A stretch of DNA of 64,000 nt. Source: Poriferisodalis sp022821985. GTDB taxonomy: Bacteria; Actinomycetota; Acidimicrobiia; Acidimicrobiales; Poriferisodalaceae. Shown piece after piece: positions 43,616-52,154 of this stretch. Position numbers and translations under genes: made by a program. Numbering within the stretch: position 1 is the stretch's first letter; each line of letters starts with the position of its first letter. The stretch covers positions 1,674,001 to 1,738,000 of the forward strand of contig NZ_OZ244781.1 in the NCBI RefSeq assembly GCF_965219595.1, read 5' to 3'. Below the pieces are notes generated by a model. The model saw nothing but the letters and a program-made list of their open reading frames with translations, was not told where the DNA came from and searched no databases.

Positions 43616-45295
43616 CTAGAGATCTGACGAGTCAGGACCGGTCAAGCGACGGGAGGGAGGGGGACCGCCTTCGGATTTGTCGACGAGCAGGCGCCGGGCA
43701 ATGTCCTGAGCTTCGTCGAGCGAGCCGACCATGTGCTCGGACGGGATGCGGCGGAGAGCGTTGAGAGACTCGAGAGTGGCGGAGGGCGCACCGTCGAGGT
43801 TGAGGACTATGCACGTTGCATCGCCGTCTGCGGCGGTGTCGATGAGCTGCTCGATGACGAGCGCGGCGCTGTCGTCGATGTACTCGGTCTCGGAGAAGTC
43901 CACGATGACGACCTCGTGGCCGACGATGTCGTCGCCGATGGTGCGGATGAGCTTGCTGGACGAGGCCACGGTGAAGCTGCCGCGCAGTTTGACGATGCCG
44001 GTGCGCGCGGAATACGGGCTGATGCCGTGCGACTCCGCGCTGTGCTCGTACAGGAAGATCTGGTCGAGCAGAGGCACCGAGACGACGCTGTCGAGCTGGA
44101 GTCGTTCGAACTGGCGAGCTCCGATCATGCCGGCCACGATCAGCCCCACGGCGACGGCAGTGACCAAGTCGACGAAGACTGTGATCCCGAGCGTGGTGAG
44201 CATGATCAGCAGGTGCTCGCGCTGCACTCGCCGGAGCCGCGCCAAGAACCGCCAGTCGATGAGCTGCCAGCCGATCACGGCGAGCATGCCTGCCAATGCA
44301 GCGTGGGGCACGTAGGCGAGCAGCGGTGCCAGGCCGAGAATCAGCACCAAGAGCGTCAGCGAGCGGACGACGGGTGAGATCGGTGTACGGGCTCCCATCC
44401 GCCACGCCAGAATCGACGAGACGAATGTCAGATTCCCCGGCAATCCACCGATCAATCCGGCGGCCACGTTGCCGATGCCGGTGCCCAGCAGCCCCTTGTC
44501 TGGGTCGAGCTGCGTGCGGGTCTGCGCATCCACCGCCAAAGCGGCCAGCAGCCCGCGCACGGTGCTGAGCAGCGCAATGGTCAAGGCCGGCACGACGGCG
44601 CTAGCGAGGAATCCCAGCGAGAGATTTGGGCGCTGCAACTCGGGCAGAGCGCGAGAGATGCCCTCGAGCGTCGGCACGTCGCTCAGCCACAACACACTGA
44701 GCAGGGTCCCGGCCAGCAGCGCCGCGACCATGGCGGGCAGCAGCTTGCGCAGCCGCTGAGGCCATAGCAGCGAGACGCCCAGTGCCGCCAGCCCGATGAC
44801 CAGCGCGCCTGAGTTGAACGAATCGAATGCGTCGGGCCAGCCTTGGATCGCATTCACGGGCTTGGTGATCTTGACCGGATCGCCCAAGAAGGCGTTGACC
44901 ATCGAGAGCACAATCATCACGCCGATTCCCGACGTGAATCCAGCGATCACCGAATACGGGGTGTAGGTGACGTAGCTGCCGATGCGCAGGATGCTCAACA
45001 AGAGCTGGATGACGCCGGCGAGCATCGCGATCGTGAATGCCTCAGCGGCCGTGTCGGCATGGGTCGCGACCACGGACGCCATTGCAACGGCCAGGACGCT
45101 GCTGACTGATCCCATCTGGGGTCGAGACCGCTCGAAGACGCCGATGAAGAAGCCCACTGCCGCGGCGCCGTAGATGCCGCTCGCGGCCCCGAGTCCCGAT
45201 ACCACGCCGAACGTTGCAGCGGGCGTGATGGAGATAGCCGCCGCGGTCACGCCGCCCGCGACATCACCTCGCAGCGTCTGCAGGTCGTAGCGCAT
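43616..45295 (-). CDS. SulP/SLC26-family anion transporter with C-terminal STAS domain
   Basis: A 559-residue membrane protein. GVTAAAISITPAATFGVVSGLGAASGIYGAA-type N-terminal helices and PYSVIAGFTSGIGVMIVLSM in the middle are SulP features. Residues 440-530 form the STAS domain (KLRGSFTVASSSKLIRTIGDD, then VIVDFSETEYIDDSAAL). STAS domains are anti-anti-sigma-like and have a Ser or Thr that partners phosphorylate; the Ser in DDSAAL is present. Sulfate, bicarbonate or dicarboxylate transport is possible. The neighbouring NCS2 transporter carries the complementary RsbW-like fold. Confidence 0.92.
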   Translation of the reverse strand: MRYDLQTLRGDVAGGVTAAAISITPAATFGVVSGLGAASGIYGAAAVGFFIGVFERSRPQMGSVSSVLAVAMASVVATHADTAAEAFTIAMLAGVIQLLLSILRIGSYVTYTPYSVIAGFTSGIGVMIVLSMVNAFLGDPVKITKPVNAIQGWPDAFDSFNSGALVIGLAALGVSLLWPQRLRKLLPAMVAALLAGTLLSVLWLSDVPTLEGISRALPELQRPNLSLGFLASAVVPALTIALLSTVRGLLAALAVDAQTRTQLDPDKGLLGTGIGNVAAGLIGGLPGNLTFVSSILAWRMGARTPISPVVRSLTLLVLILGLAPLLAYVPHAALAGMLAVIGWQLIDWRFLARLRRVQREHLLIMLTTLGITVFVDLVTAVAVGLIVAGMIGARQFERLQLDSVVSVPLLDQIFLYEHSAESHGISPYSARTGIVKLRGSFTVASSSKLIRTIGDDIVGHEVVIVDFSETEYIDDSAALVIEQLIDTAADGDATCIVLNLDGAPSATLESLNALRRIPSEHMVGSLDEAQDIARRLLVDKSEGGPPPSRRLTGPDSSDL

Positions 45296-45375
45296 AGCGG
45301 AGCTCCCGCCCCCCGGTCGGACGCCGAACTGTACGACGCTGTTGCACCGTGGTCATCGGCACCGTTGTCAGATCG

Positions 45376-47577
45376 CTAGCTGTCTGCCGTGATCACGACC
45401 AGCAGCTCGCCGTTGTCGACTTGGTCGCCGACCGCAGCCCGCACTTCGCTCACCTCACCGTCTGCTGGTGCGGTGATCTGGTGCTCCATCTTCATGGCCT
45501 CCATCACCACGAGCACCTGGCCTGAGGTCACCCGGTCGCCGGGCTGCACGTCGACCATCAGCACCTTGCCCGGCATCGGAGCGACCAATCCCCCTTCGAC
45601 AGCCTCGGCATCGGGATCGGGGAACCGGGACCGTTCCCGCAGGGTCGCCGAACCCGTGAGCGGGCCCGTCACGTACCAGTTGTGGCCGCGCCTGCTGACC
45701 TGCCAGGTGCCCCGCATGCTGCCCGTCTCGACATCGAGCTCCGCGTCGAACTCCTCAGCGGGCGGTGCGTCGGTCACCCCGCCGCCAGCGTCGGTTCGGA
45801 TGTGGTCGTCGGCGATGGCGTGGATCTGGATCGAGTGGGGCCGAACGACGAACTCGCTGGCCTCTGGCAGATCGCCGTCGTCGCTGTCGCGACTGCCGTC
45901 GTCGTCCGGTGGCGCTTCGCTGTCGTCGGGAGGGGCGTACGGCGCGTCCGCTCGCAGCGGGGCGACTCGAAGCCGGTAGCTGCCGTCTCGCTGCCGCCGG
46001 TAGGTCACGCTCACATCCACATCGCCTGCGGATGGATCGAGCGCTGTCAGCGGCAGCACCTCGTCGGGCATCACGCTGTTGCGGTAACCGGAGCTCATGA
46101 AGCTCAGCGCGGTCGCCCGAGACCGATTACGGGCCTGCGAGACCAGCGCCACCGCCGATGCCGCCGCGTGAAGGAACTGGCCTCGGTACGGCGGCGAGTC
46201 GCTCGCGAGCCCGGTTCGCGCGATGAAATCCGTCGTGGTGTCGCCGGCGAGGAACTCGTCGCTGCGCAGCACGGTGCAGAGGAAGTCTCGATTCGTGACG
46301 ACGCCGCCCAATCGTGTGCGGTCGAGCGCCGATGCCAGTCCGAGCGCGGCCTCTGTGCGCGTCGGCGCCGCCATGACCACCTTGGCCAGCATCGGGTCGA
46401 ACTCGGTGCCGACCACCGACCCCACCTCGATGCCGGAATCGAAACGTGCCTGCGGATCGCGCGCTGGCGCCCACAATTCGATCGTGCCGGTGGCGGGCAG
46501 GAATCCGCTGGCGGGATCCTCCGCGTACAGGCGGGCCTCGGTGGCATGCCCGCGGATGGTCAGGTCGTCTTGGCCGTAGCCCAGCGGTTCGCCGGCCGCG
46601 ATGCGGATCTGCTCCCGGACCAGATCGAGGCCCGTGATCTCCTCGGTGACCGGATGCTCGACCTGCAGGCGGGTGTTGACCTCGAGGAACCAGAACTCGG
46701 CGTCGTCGCCGCTGCCCTCGAGCAGGAACTCGACGGTGCCGGCCGAGTGGTAGCCGATGGTGCGAACGGCCGCGACGGCTGCGGCGCCCATGCGGTCGCG
46801 CAGCGCAGGTGTCACGGCGGGCGACGGTGCCTCCTCGATGACCTTCTGATGGCGCCGCTGGATGGAGCATTCCCGCTCGAAACAGTGCACCAGGTTGCCG
46901 TGGGTGTCACCGAGCACCTGGATCTCCACGTGGCGCGGCGCAGGCAGGTAGCGCTCCAAGAACACCGTGTCGTCGCCGAATGCGCCGACGGCCTCGCGCC
47001 GGGCAGCGGCAACGGCGTCGGCGAGGGCGTCGGCGGAATCGACGATGCGCATTCCCTTGCCGCCGCCGCCCGCCGATGCCTTGACCAGCAGGGGGTAGCC
47101 GACGTCGGTGCCGGCAGCAGCCAGGTCATCGCCGGACATCGAATCAGCCACTGGCACCGACGGCAGCGTTGGCACACCGGCAGCGATCATCGATTCCTTG
47201 GCGGCCAGCTTGTCGCCCATGGCCGCAATCGCCGCCGGCGCAGGCCCCACCCAGACCAGCCCGGCGTCGATCACTGCTTGGGCGAAGTCGGCGTTCTCCG
47301 ACAGGAAGCCGTAGCCCGGATGCACGGCATCGGCAGCGCTGGCAGTGGCCGCCGCGATCACCTTGTCGATGGACAGGTACGAGTCGGTCGCCGTGCGGTC
47401 GCCGAGCGGCACGGACAGGTCCGCGTCGGTCACGAAGGGTGCCTCAGCGTCACCGTCGGCATAGACGGCAACGGTGGAGATGCCCATCGAATGTGCGGTG
47501 CGGAACACCCGCCGGGCGATCTCGCCGCGGTTGGCCACGAGCAGGCGCCGGATCGGTCGAAGCTCAGAATCAGTCAT
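45376..47577 (-). CDS. acyl-CoA carboxylase alpha subunit (biotin carboxylase + BCCP)
   Basis: A 733-residue biotin-dependent subunit. The N-terminal biotin carboxylase starts RRLLVANRGEIARRVFRT, has the ATP-grasp loop SAGGGGKGMRI and the catalytic core FLEVNTRLQVEHPVTE. A BT-like linker with acidic insertions follows, and the C-terminal BCCP carries the biotinyl Lys in MEAMKMEHQI. It carboxylates biotin for the beta subunit encoded 12 bp upstream in transcription order. Methylcrotonyl-CoA carboxylase is the best guess for the pair. Confidence 0.94.
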   Translation of the reverse strand: MTDSELRPIRRLLVANRGEIARRVFRTAHSMGISTVAVYADGDAEAPFVTDADLSVPLGDRTATDSYLSIDKVIAAATASAADAVHPGYGFLSENADFAQAVIDAGLVWVGPAPAAIAAMGDKLAAKESMIAAGVPTLPSVPVADSMSGDDLAAAGTDVGYPLLVKASAGGGGKGMRIVDSADALADAVAAARREAVGAFGDDTVFLERYLPAPRHVEIQVLGDTHGNLVHCFERECSIQRRHQKVIEEAPSPAVTPALRDRMGAAAVAAVRTIGYHSAGTVEFLLEGSGDDAEFWFLEVNTRLQVEHPVTEEITGLDLVREQIRIAAGEPLGYGQDDLTIRGHATEARLYAEDPASGFLPATGTIELWAPARDPQARFDSGIEVGSVVGTEFDPMLAKVVMAAPTRTEAALGLASALDRTRLGGVVTNRDFLCTVLRSDEFLAGDTTTDFIARTGLASDSPPYRGQFLHAAASAVALVSQARNRSRATALSFMSSGYRNSVMPDEVLPLTALDPSAGDVDVSVTYRRQRDGSYRLRVAPLRADAPYAPPDDSEAPPDDDGSRDSDDGDLPEASEFVVRPHSIQIHAIADDHIRTDAGGGVTDAPPAEEFDAELDVETGSMRGTWQVSRRGHNWYVTGPLTGSATLRERSRFPDPDAEAVEGGLVAPMPGKVLMVDVQPGDRVTSGQVLVVMEAMKMEHQITAPADGEVSEVRAAVGDQVDNGELLVVITADS

Positions 47578-47589
47578 ACCCAGCCGCCC

Positions 47590-49215
47590 TTACATCCGGA
47601 AGACGCCGAAGCCATCGGCGCCTTTCACCACGTTGTTGTGGCATGCAGACAGCGACATCGCGATCACGTCACGGGTGTCGCGGGGGTCGATGACACCGTC
47701 ATCGGTGACGCGCCCACTGGCGTAGGGGGCCAGCGATTTCAGCTCGTGATAGTGCTCCACCTGCTCGGTGATCTTGCGGTCGGCATCCTCGTCGAACTCG
47801 ATGCCGCGACGCATCGCCTGGCCCCGCCGCACGATCGACATGACGCCTGCGATCTGCTTGGGCCCCATGATGGCGATCTTGGCGGTGGGCCACAGGTAGG
47901 TGAAGCGGGTGTTGAACGCCCGACCCGACATGCCGTAGTTCCCCGCGCCGTAGCTGTTGCCCAGGATGACGGTGATATGCGGGACCATCGAGTTGGACAC
48001 GGCGTTGATCATTTTCGAGCCGTTCTTGACGATGCCGCCCTGCTCGAAGTCTTTGCCGACCATGTAGCCGGTGATGTTCTGCAGGAACACCAGCGGAATG
48101 TCCTGCTGGTTGCAGAGCTGGATGAATTGCGTGGCCTTCTCGGAGCTGTCGCTGAACAGCGGGCCGTTGTTGCCCAGGATCCCCACGGGGAAGCCGTGCA
48201 CGGAGGCCCAGCCGCAGATGAGCGTGGTGCCGTAGCGGGCCTTGAACTCCTCGAAGCGGGAGCCGTCGGCGATGCGGGCGATCACCTCGCGGCAGTCGAT
48301 CATCGCCTGCAAGTCCCGCGGCATCAGCCCGAGCAGCTCCTCGGGATCGTGCACCGGGGGATCGGCCGGCATGGTGGGCCCGGGACCCAGCTTGCGCCAG
48401 TTGAGATGCGCCACCACCTCGCGGCAGATGCGCAGCGCGTCGGCTTCGTCCTCGGCCAGGTAGTCGGCGAGGCCCGAGATCTCGGCGTGCATCTGCGCCC
48501 CGCCGAGCGTTTCGTCGTCGGAGTCCTCGCCGGTGGCCATCTTCACCAGCGGCGGCCCGCCCAGGAAGACCTTGGACTGGTTGCGGATGAAGATGTTGTA
48601 GTCGCTCATGCCGGGCTGGTAGGCGCCCCCGGCGGTGGAGCTGCCGAACACCACCGAGATCGAGGGGATCTTCATCTTCGACAGCTCGGTGACGTCATAG
48701 AAAAGCCGGCCGGATTCGGCGAAGTGGCTCTCCTGCTCGAGCATCTGGCGCTCAGGGTCGTCGTCGCCGCGCAGGTCGCCGCCCGCCGACTCCACGAACT
48801 GGATGTAGGGCATGCGGTTGTCGCGGCAGATCTCGATGGCCCGCATGATCTTGCGGCCCGCAAACACCGTGATGGCCCCGCCCAGCACGGTGGGATCGTT
48901 GCCCTCGATCATGCACTCGACGCCGTTCACGACGCCGATGCCCATCACCAATCCGCCGCCGACGGCGTAGTTCGAGCAGTAGCCGGCCAGCGAGCTGATC
49001 TCGAAGAACGGCGAGTCGCGGTCGAGCACCATGGCGATGCGTTCGCGCACCGGCATCTTGTCGCGGCTGCGCATGCGTGCCATAGCCCGAGGCCCGCCGC
49101 CGGCCGCAGCCTGCTGCTGCAGCTCGTCGAGCTCTGTGAGCTGCTCGCGCATGTCGTCGCAGTTCTTCGTGAACCACTCAGCGGAGGTGTCGATGTGGGA
49201 TCGCAGTACCGGCAT
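47590..49215 (-). CDS. acyl-CoA carboxylase beta subunit, methylcrotonyl-CoA type
   Basis: A 541-residue carboxyltransferase. PVRERIAMVLDRDSPFFEISSLAGY is typical of MCC/GCC beta subunits, as is GRKIMRAIEICRDNRMPYIQFVESAGGDL. SYGAGNYGMSGRAFNTRF and WPTAKIAIMGPKQIAGVM form the second crotonase-like half. It transfers the carboxyl group to the acyl-CoA (leucine or isoprenoid breakdown if MCC or geranyl-CoA carboxylase). The ATG at 49213-49215 follows a GGGAG site. Long plus-strand frames opposite this operon are shadows. Confidence 0.93.
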   Translation of the reverse strand: MPVLRSHIDTSAEWFTKNCDDMREQLTELDELQQQAAAGGGPRAMARMRSRDKMPVRERIAMVLDRDSPFFEISSLAGYCSNYAVGGGLVMGIGVVNGVECMIEGNDPTVLGGAITVFAGRKIMRAIEICRDNRMPYIQFVESAGGDLRGDDDPERQMLEQESHFAESGRLFYDVTELSKMKIPSISVVFGSSTAGGAYQPGMSDYNIFIRNQSKVFLGGPPLVKMATGEDSDDETLGGAQMHAEISGLADYLAEDEADALRICREVVAHLNWRKLGPGPTMPADPPVHDPEELLGLMPRDLQAMIDCREVIARIADGSRFEEFKARYGTTLICGWASVHGFPVGILGNNGPLFSDSSEKATQFIQLCNQQDIPLVFLQNITGYMVGKDFEQGGIVKNGSKMINAVSNSMVPHITVILGNSYGAGNYGMSGRAFNTRFTYLWPTAKIAIMGPKQIAGVMSIVRRGQAMRRGIEFDEDADRKITEQVEHYHELKSLAPYASGRVTDDGVIDPRDTRDVIAMSLSACHNNVVKGADGFGVFRM

Positions 49216-49356
49216 GTGACTCCCGCAGGCTCGCAGCGCTCCCGCCTGTGCCCCGCCCTCAGGCCAGCCGCAGACACGAACCCCCGAAGTCTGCTTGACG
49301 CGTCCGCCGATTGCTCAGTTGGGCTCTGAGTGGGACACGCCAATAGCCTCCCGGCC

Positions 49357-49374
49357 GTGTGCATCAGGCTGTAG
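49357..49374 (+). other. possible 5-codon leaderless mini-ORF
   Basis: TAGCCT (49344-49349) is followed by 7 nt and then GTG TGC ATC AGG CTG TAG. The spacing is that of leaderless starts elsewhere in this window, so a short transcript with a 5-codon Cys-containing peptide is possible. It may also be chance. Confidence 0.2.
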
Positions 49375-49422
49375 GGCCTCTGTCGTAAGCGGCCAGCGGC
49401 GCCCGGTCTCGACCGGCGCACC

Positions 49423-49428
49423 TACACT
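49423..49428 (+). promoter_or_regulatory. -10 hexamer TACACT of the putative toxin gene
   Basis: It lies 6 nt before GTG 49435, favouring that start over GTG 49432, which is only 3 nt away. Confidence 0.5.
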
Positions 49429-49434
49429 TCCGTG

Positions 49435-49668
49435 GTGGATCCGGTCGTTCGGCACAGCGCGCGACGGCACGGCATCAGCGACGAGGACATGCTTCACGCC
49501 TACCGCAACCCCATGCGTGCGTTCCGTGACGAGGACGACGAGAACTTCATCATGTACATCGGCGGTGACCGGAGCGGTCAACCACTCGAAGTCGGCGTTG
49601 TTGCCGACGAGAACGGCGGCGAGACGGTCGTCCACGCTATGCCGGCGCGACCTCGCTATCTGGAGTAG
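49435..49668 (+). CDS. putative toxin of a type II toxin-antitoxin pair
   Basis: A 77-residue protein. The pattern VRHSARRHGISDEDMLHAYRNP, then an acidic stretch, LEVGVVADENGGETVVHAMPARPRYL, resembles small BrnT/RelE-like proteins often annotated as toxins next to a helix-turn-helix partner. The family cannot be fixed. The partner gene follows after 5 bp, so the two are co-translated. The toxic activity, if any, would be mRNA cleavage by analogy only. Confidence 0.5.
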   Translation: MDPVVRHSARRHGISDEDMLHAYRNPMRAFRDEDDENFIMYIGGDRSGQPLEVGVVADENGGETVVHAMPARPRYLE

Positions 49669-49673
49669 GACCC

Positions 49674-50012
49674 ATGGGCTGGACGTCTGAGGACATCGAG
49701 GAGCGAGCTGACGAGCTGGCCGATTGGTTCGAGAACGAGTTCCCGGAGCGGGCTCGCGAGGTGCCAGTGGCAGAGCTGCTTCTCGAGCGCGCAGCACGCG
49801 CCCGTGCGCAATGCGAGCAGGCGGTGGCCGATGCCGTGCGCTCGGCGCTCGATGCCGGAGTGCCGTGGTCTCGCGTCGGCGCGATTCTTGGCATCGACGC
49901 TCTCGATGCGCGCCGCACCTACGGGCTCGGAACCGCGGAAGACTCGGTTGGCGTTCCCGCAGGATTGGAAGTCTCCCGGGACGACAACTCCGGCGTGGCG
50001 ATCGACCTGTAG
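49674..50012 (+). CDS. putative antitoxin-like HTH protein
   Basis: A 112-residue acidic protein. Residues 1-55 are helical and charged; residues 56-90 (AVADAVRSALDAGVPWSRVGAIL-type, then GIDALDARRTYG) look like a helix-turn-helix for DNA binding. ATG 49674 lies 5 bp behind the putative toxin. Autoregulation through the upstream promoter is expected for such pairs. The assignment rests on gene arrangement. Confidence 0.45.
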   Translation: MGWTSEDIEERADELADWFENEFPERAREVPVAELLLERAARARAQCEQAVADAVRSALDAGVPWSRVGAILGIDALDARRTYGLGTAEDSVGVPAGLEVSRDDNSGVAIDL

Positions 50013-50221
50013 CGCAGAGTCGCAGCCCGCTCGGCCTTGGCGGCACAGGGATGACGGCTCGACGATGACGGCTTGACGTCCCTCAGCGGTGAGGTAACCG
50101 CCGCCGCCGGGACTTATCCGCTGGTCAGCTCAGGGTCGCCGAAGCCGATGGCCGCCTCTGCCCAGACCTCGTCGGTGATGGCCTTGAGCAGTTGCGCGCG
50201 CTGCCATCCGATTCGGTCTGG

Positions 50222-50479
50222 CTATGGAGCGATCGGATCGACTTGGAGTTCCTTGCATCCGTCGAGGTACACGTCGATCGAGCGTCGGAATTCACGTTTG
50301 AGGCTGACGGGTTCAGCGGCTTCAGCATTAGCGACGGGGTAGGAGCCGCTGTTGACCACGCGCGCATGCAGCAGTCCCGTCTCTTCGTCGCATGAGACTT
50401 CGCCGATGTAACCCTTGTATTCGAGCACCAAGCGGTCTGGCGGCGGTGCGTCGAGCGGCTGAACATGCCGACGATCCAT
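50222..50479 (-). CDS. HicB-like antitoxin-family protein, orphan
   Basis: An 85-residue protein. LVLEYKGYIGEVSCDEETGLLHARVVN and FRRSIDVYLDGCKEL match the HicB partial RNase H fold, but no HicA toxin gene is adjacent. TAGGTT lies 6 nt before the ATG (50477-50479), so it is probably leaderless. After the TAG stop the same frame stays open for 35 codons to 50114, which may be a read-through relic. The mobile unit begins 13 bp upstream of the start. Confidence 0.7.
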   Translation of the reverse strand: MDRRHVQPLDAPPPDRLVLEYKGYIGEVSCDEETGLLHARVVNSGSYPVANAEAAEPVSLKREFRRSIDVYLDGCKELQVDPIAP

Positions 50480-50485
50480 CTCGGC

Positions 50486-50491
50486 AACCTA
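50486..50491 (-). promoter_or_regulatory. -10 hexamer TAGGTT of the HicB-like gene
   Basis: On the minus strand the hexamer is 6 nt from ATG 50479. Its last two bases are part of the CTAG duplication that borders the mobile unit. Confidence 0.55.
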
Positions 50492-50492
50492 G
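50489..50492. repeat. left CTAG duplication of the 3.3-kb mobile unit
   Basis: CTAG here and at 53837-53840 flank the inverted ends. Collapsing the unit and one copy leaves AACCTAGCCT, a symmetric divergent -10 element. Confidence 0.75.
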
Positions 50493-50510
50493 GCCGTGTT
50501 GACAAAAGGT
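50493..50510. repeat. left inverted end of the 3.3-kb unit
   Basis: 18 bp, identical to the reverse complement of 53819-53836. It contains TTGACA reading inward, which could be a -35 for internal genes. Confidence 0.85.
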
Positions 50511-50515
50511 GAGTT

Positions 50516-50938
50516 GTGATTGTTCAACTGGGCGCGTTGGCTGCGGTGCTGAGCTTCGCGATGTTGTCGTGGCCTCGCTTGAAGTGGCAGGTGTCGGTTC
50601 GGTTGGCTGTGCAGCTTGGCCGTAACGACTTGTTGTCGATGGTCGGGCTTCACCGTCCTACGCGTTTCGGCTGGTGGTGGATCGGAGCGAGACGACGGCT
50701 GATCGATCCTGACCATCGCCGCAGCGCTAACAGCGTGCGTTACGGCTGCCGGATCATTCGCTTGGAGAACGGTGTTCGCTGGCTGGCCTCGGTCCCTCGT
50801 GTGAAGGGTGTTCCCGCTGGTGACGACAAGCGGGCGTACGAGATGATCGAGCGCCAAGTGAAGCGCAGTCTGCGTCGGCGGCTCATGCGTCGGACCAAGC
50901 GTGTGCGGCGGCTGATGGACGCTGCCACTGCGCGATGA
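50516..50938 (+). CDS. hypothetical basic protein, mobile-unit passenger
   Basis: A 140-residue protein not recognised. Residues 3-18 are hydrophobic (LGALAAVLSFAMLSW), the middle contains FGWWWIGARRRLIDPDHRRS, and the end is very basic (KRSLRRRLMRRTKRVRRL). GTG 50516 stands 6 nt inside the left inverted end, with AAGGTGAG just upstream as a ribosome site. Membrane association or nucleic-acid binding could both fit. Its coding status is likely from frame length and position, but unproven. Confidence 0.5.
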   Translation: MIVQLGALAAVLSFAMLSWPRLKWQVSVRLAVQLGRNDLLSMVGLHRPTRFGWWWIGARRRLIDPDHRRSANSVRYGCRIIRLENGVRWLASVPRVKGVPAGDDKRAYEMIERQVKRSLRRRLMRRTKRVRRLMDAATAR

Positions 50939-50993
50939 GCGCGCCGGAACGTGTGTCGTCGGTGGTTGCTTGACAGGCTGCGCTATTCTGGCT

Positions 50994-51061
50994 GCGCCGG
51001 AGTCCGGCGCTTGCGCCGACTTGTGATCGCAGCCCCCGTGGCCATCCTGACGGGGGCTGCG
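50994..51061 (+). ncRNA. candidate structured RNA: competing hairpins plus terminator-like stem
   Basis: GCGCCGG (50994-51000) pairs with CCGGCGC (51004-51010), while CGGCGC (51005-51010) can instead pair with GCGCCG (51013-51018); the two are mutually exclusive. A perfect 11-bp stem CGCAGCCCCCG (51028-51038) with CGGGGGCTGCG (51051-51061) follows. TATTCT at 50984-50989 is a possible -10. This fits an attenuator or small RNA ahead of the transposase gene; no known family was recognised. Confidence 0.35.
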
Positions 51062-51230
51062 TCGCGCTTCAGATGGCCTCTGTCGGGGTGCTGGATGAGG
51101 CAGAATTGAAGCACGTAATGGATGTCCCTGCGGACTCCGGCAGAGCAGGCAGGGCAGGATGGAAGGAGCCAGTGATGGCTCGATTGTGCAGATATGGACG
51201 TGACCCCGCCGAGTCGGTGGAGGTTGCGCT

Positions 51231-52114
51231 GTGACGGCAGAGAAACGGCTCAGCGATGAGCAATGGCAGCAGATAGCGCCGCTGCTGCCTTCGGCTTCGG
51301 GCCATCACGGTCGCCCCTATTGCGACGACCACCGAAGGACCGTGGAGGGCATCTTGTGGATCGCCTACTCGGGCGCTCAGTGGCGGTTGCTGCCCAAGGA
51401 GTTCGGGAAGTGGCAGACCGTGTATCGGCGGTTCCGCCGCTGGGCTGAGCGCGGCGTGTTCTCACAGGTGCTGGCGGCGAGCGCGGACAGCCTGGATCTG
51501 TCGATCTCGCAGGTGGACGGCACGTTCATCAAGGTGCATCAGGACGCTGCCGGCGCGAGAAAAAGCGAAGGCCCCCCGCTGAGTCCCGACGAATTCAGGC
51601 CATCGGGTCCACAGCGGGGGGCCATACTTCCAAGCTCATCGCGCTGACCGACTGTGCAGGCCGCTTCGCGCGATTGATGCTCACAGCAGGGAACACCAAC
51701 GAGAGTCGAGTGTTCGGCTCTGTAATCGAAGACGCCCCCTCAGGTGTCGGCAAGGTCATTGCTGACAAGGCATACGATAGCTACACGCTGCGCGACGACC
51801 TGACCGAGCAGGGCATCGAGCCGGTGATACCGCCCCGCAGCAGCAACACCCGTCCGGTGATCTTCGATCCCGGCCTCTACAAGGCCCGCCACGCCGTCGA
51901 GAATGCCTTCGCTGACCTGAAGCGGTTCCGGGGGATCGCCATGCGGTCACACAAGCTCGCCGTCACGTTCCTCGAATTGGCGTCGCTGGCCGCGTGGTAC
52001 GTGTCCACCACCCCAGGGCACCGCAAGACCTCGCCGCACGTCAAGCCCGACAGCACCGGCACGCCCACAGTGGGCGACAAGCCCCGCCAAGGACGGTTCT
52101 GGCAACGAGAATGA
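51231..52114 (+). CDS. IS5-like transposase, produced by programmed -1 frameshift
   Basis: The first frame (51231-51647) encodes RLSDEQWQQIAPLLP and the first catalytic Asp in SQVDGTFIKVHQDAAGARK. At the A-run 51560-51564 a -1 shift leads into the second frame, which continues GGHTSKLIALTDCAGRFARL and holds the second Asp (KVIADKAYDS) and Glu (AVENAFADLKRFRGIAMR). The joint product would be about 294 residues. A 12-bp stem just after the A-run supports programmed shifting. GTG 51231 starts the first frame. The second frame alone from 51674 lacks the first Asp. Confidence 0.85.
51560..51623 (+). promoter_or_regulatory. -1 ribosomal frameshift signal in the transposase
   Basis: Five A residues (51560-51564) let tRNA on AAA slip back one base, and 5 nt after the slip codon GGCCCCCCGCTG (51570-51581) pairs perfectly with CAGCGGGGGGCC (51612-51623). 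The loop also contains CCCGA and TCGGG that can extend pairing. Confidence 0.75.
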
Positions 52115-52116
52115 GC

Positions 52117-52140
52117 GCCCCAGCCAAGAAGGGCTGGGGC
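52117..52140. terminator. hairpin after the transposase
   Basis: Perfect 9-bp arms GCCCCAGCC (52117-52125) and GGCTGGGGC (52132-52140), 6-nt loop, 2 bp after the transposase stop. It also lies after the convergent 28-residue ORF, so it may work both ways. Confidence 0.65.
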
Positions 52141-52154
52141 CATCCCGACCAGCG

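Noticed and set aside
45682..49329. 1,215-codon open frame on the plus strand opposite the carboxylase operon
   Set aside because: It lies entirely antisense to two well-conserved carboxylase genes, and its product is a low-complexity Arg/His/Gly pattern typical of shadow frames in GC-rich DNA.
50117..50221. 35 open codons after the HicB-like stop as a read-through extension
   Set aside because: No start codon or ribosome site of its own, and no recognised homology; noted only as a possible relic.
50970..50989. TTGACA followed by TATTCT as a sigma-70-like promoter
   Set aside because: The spacer is only 8 nt, too short for a -35/-10 pair; TATTCT alone remains possible as a -10.
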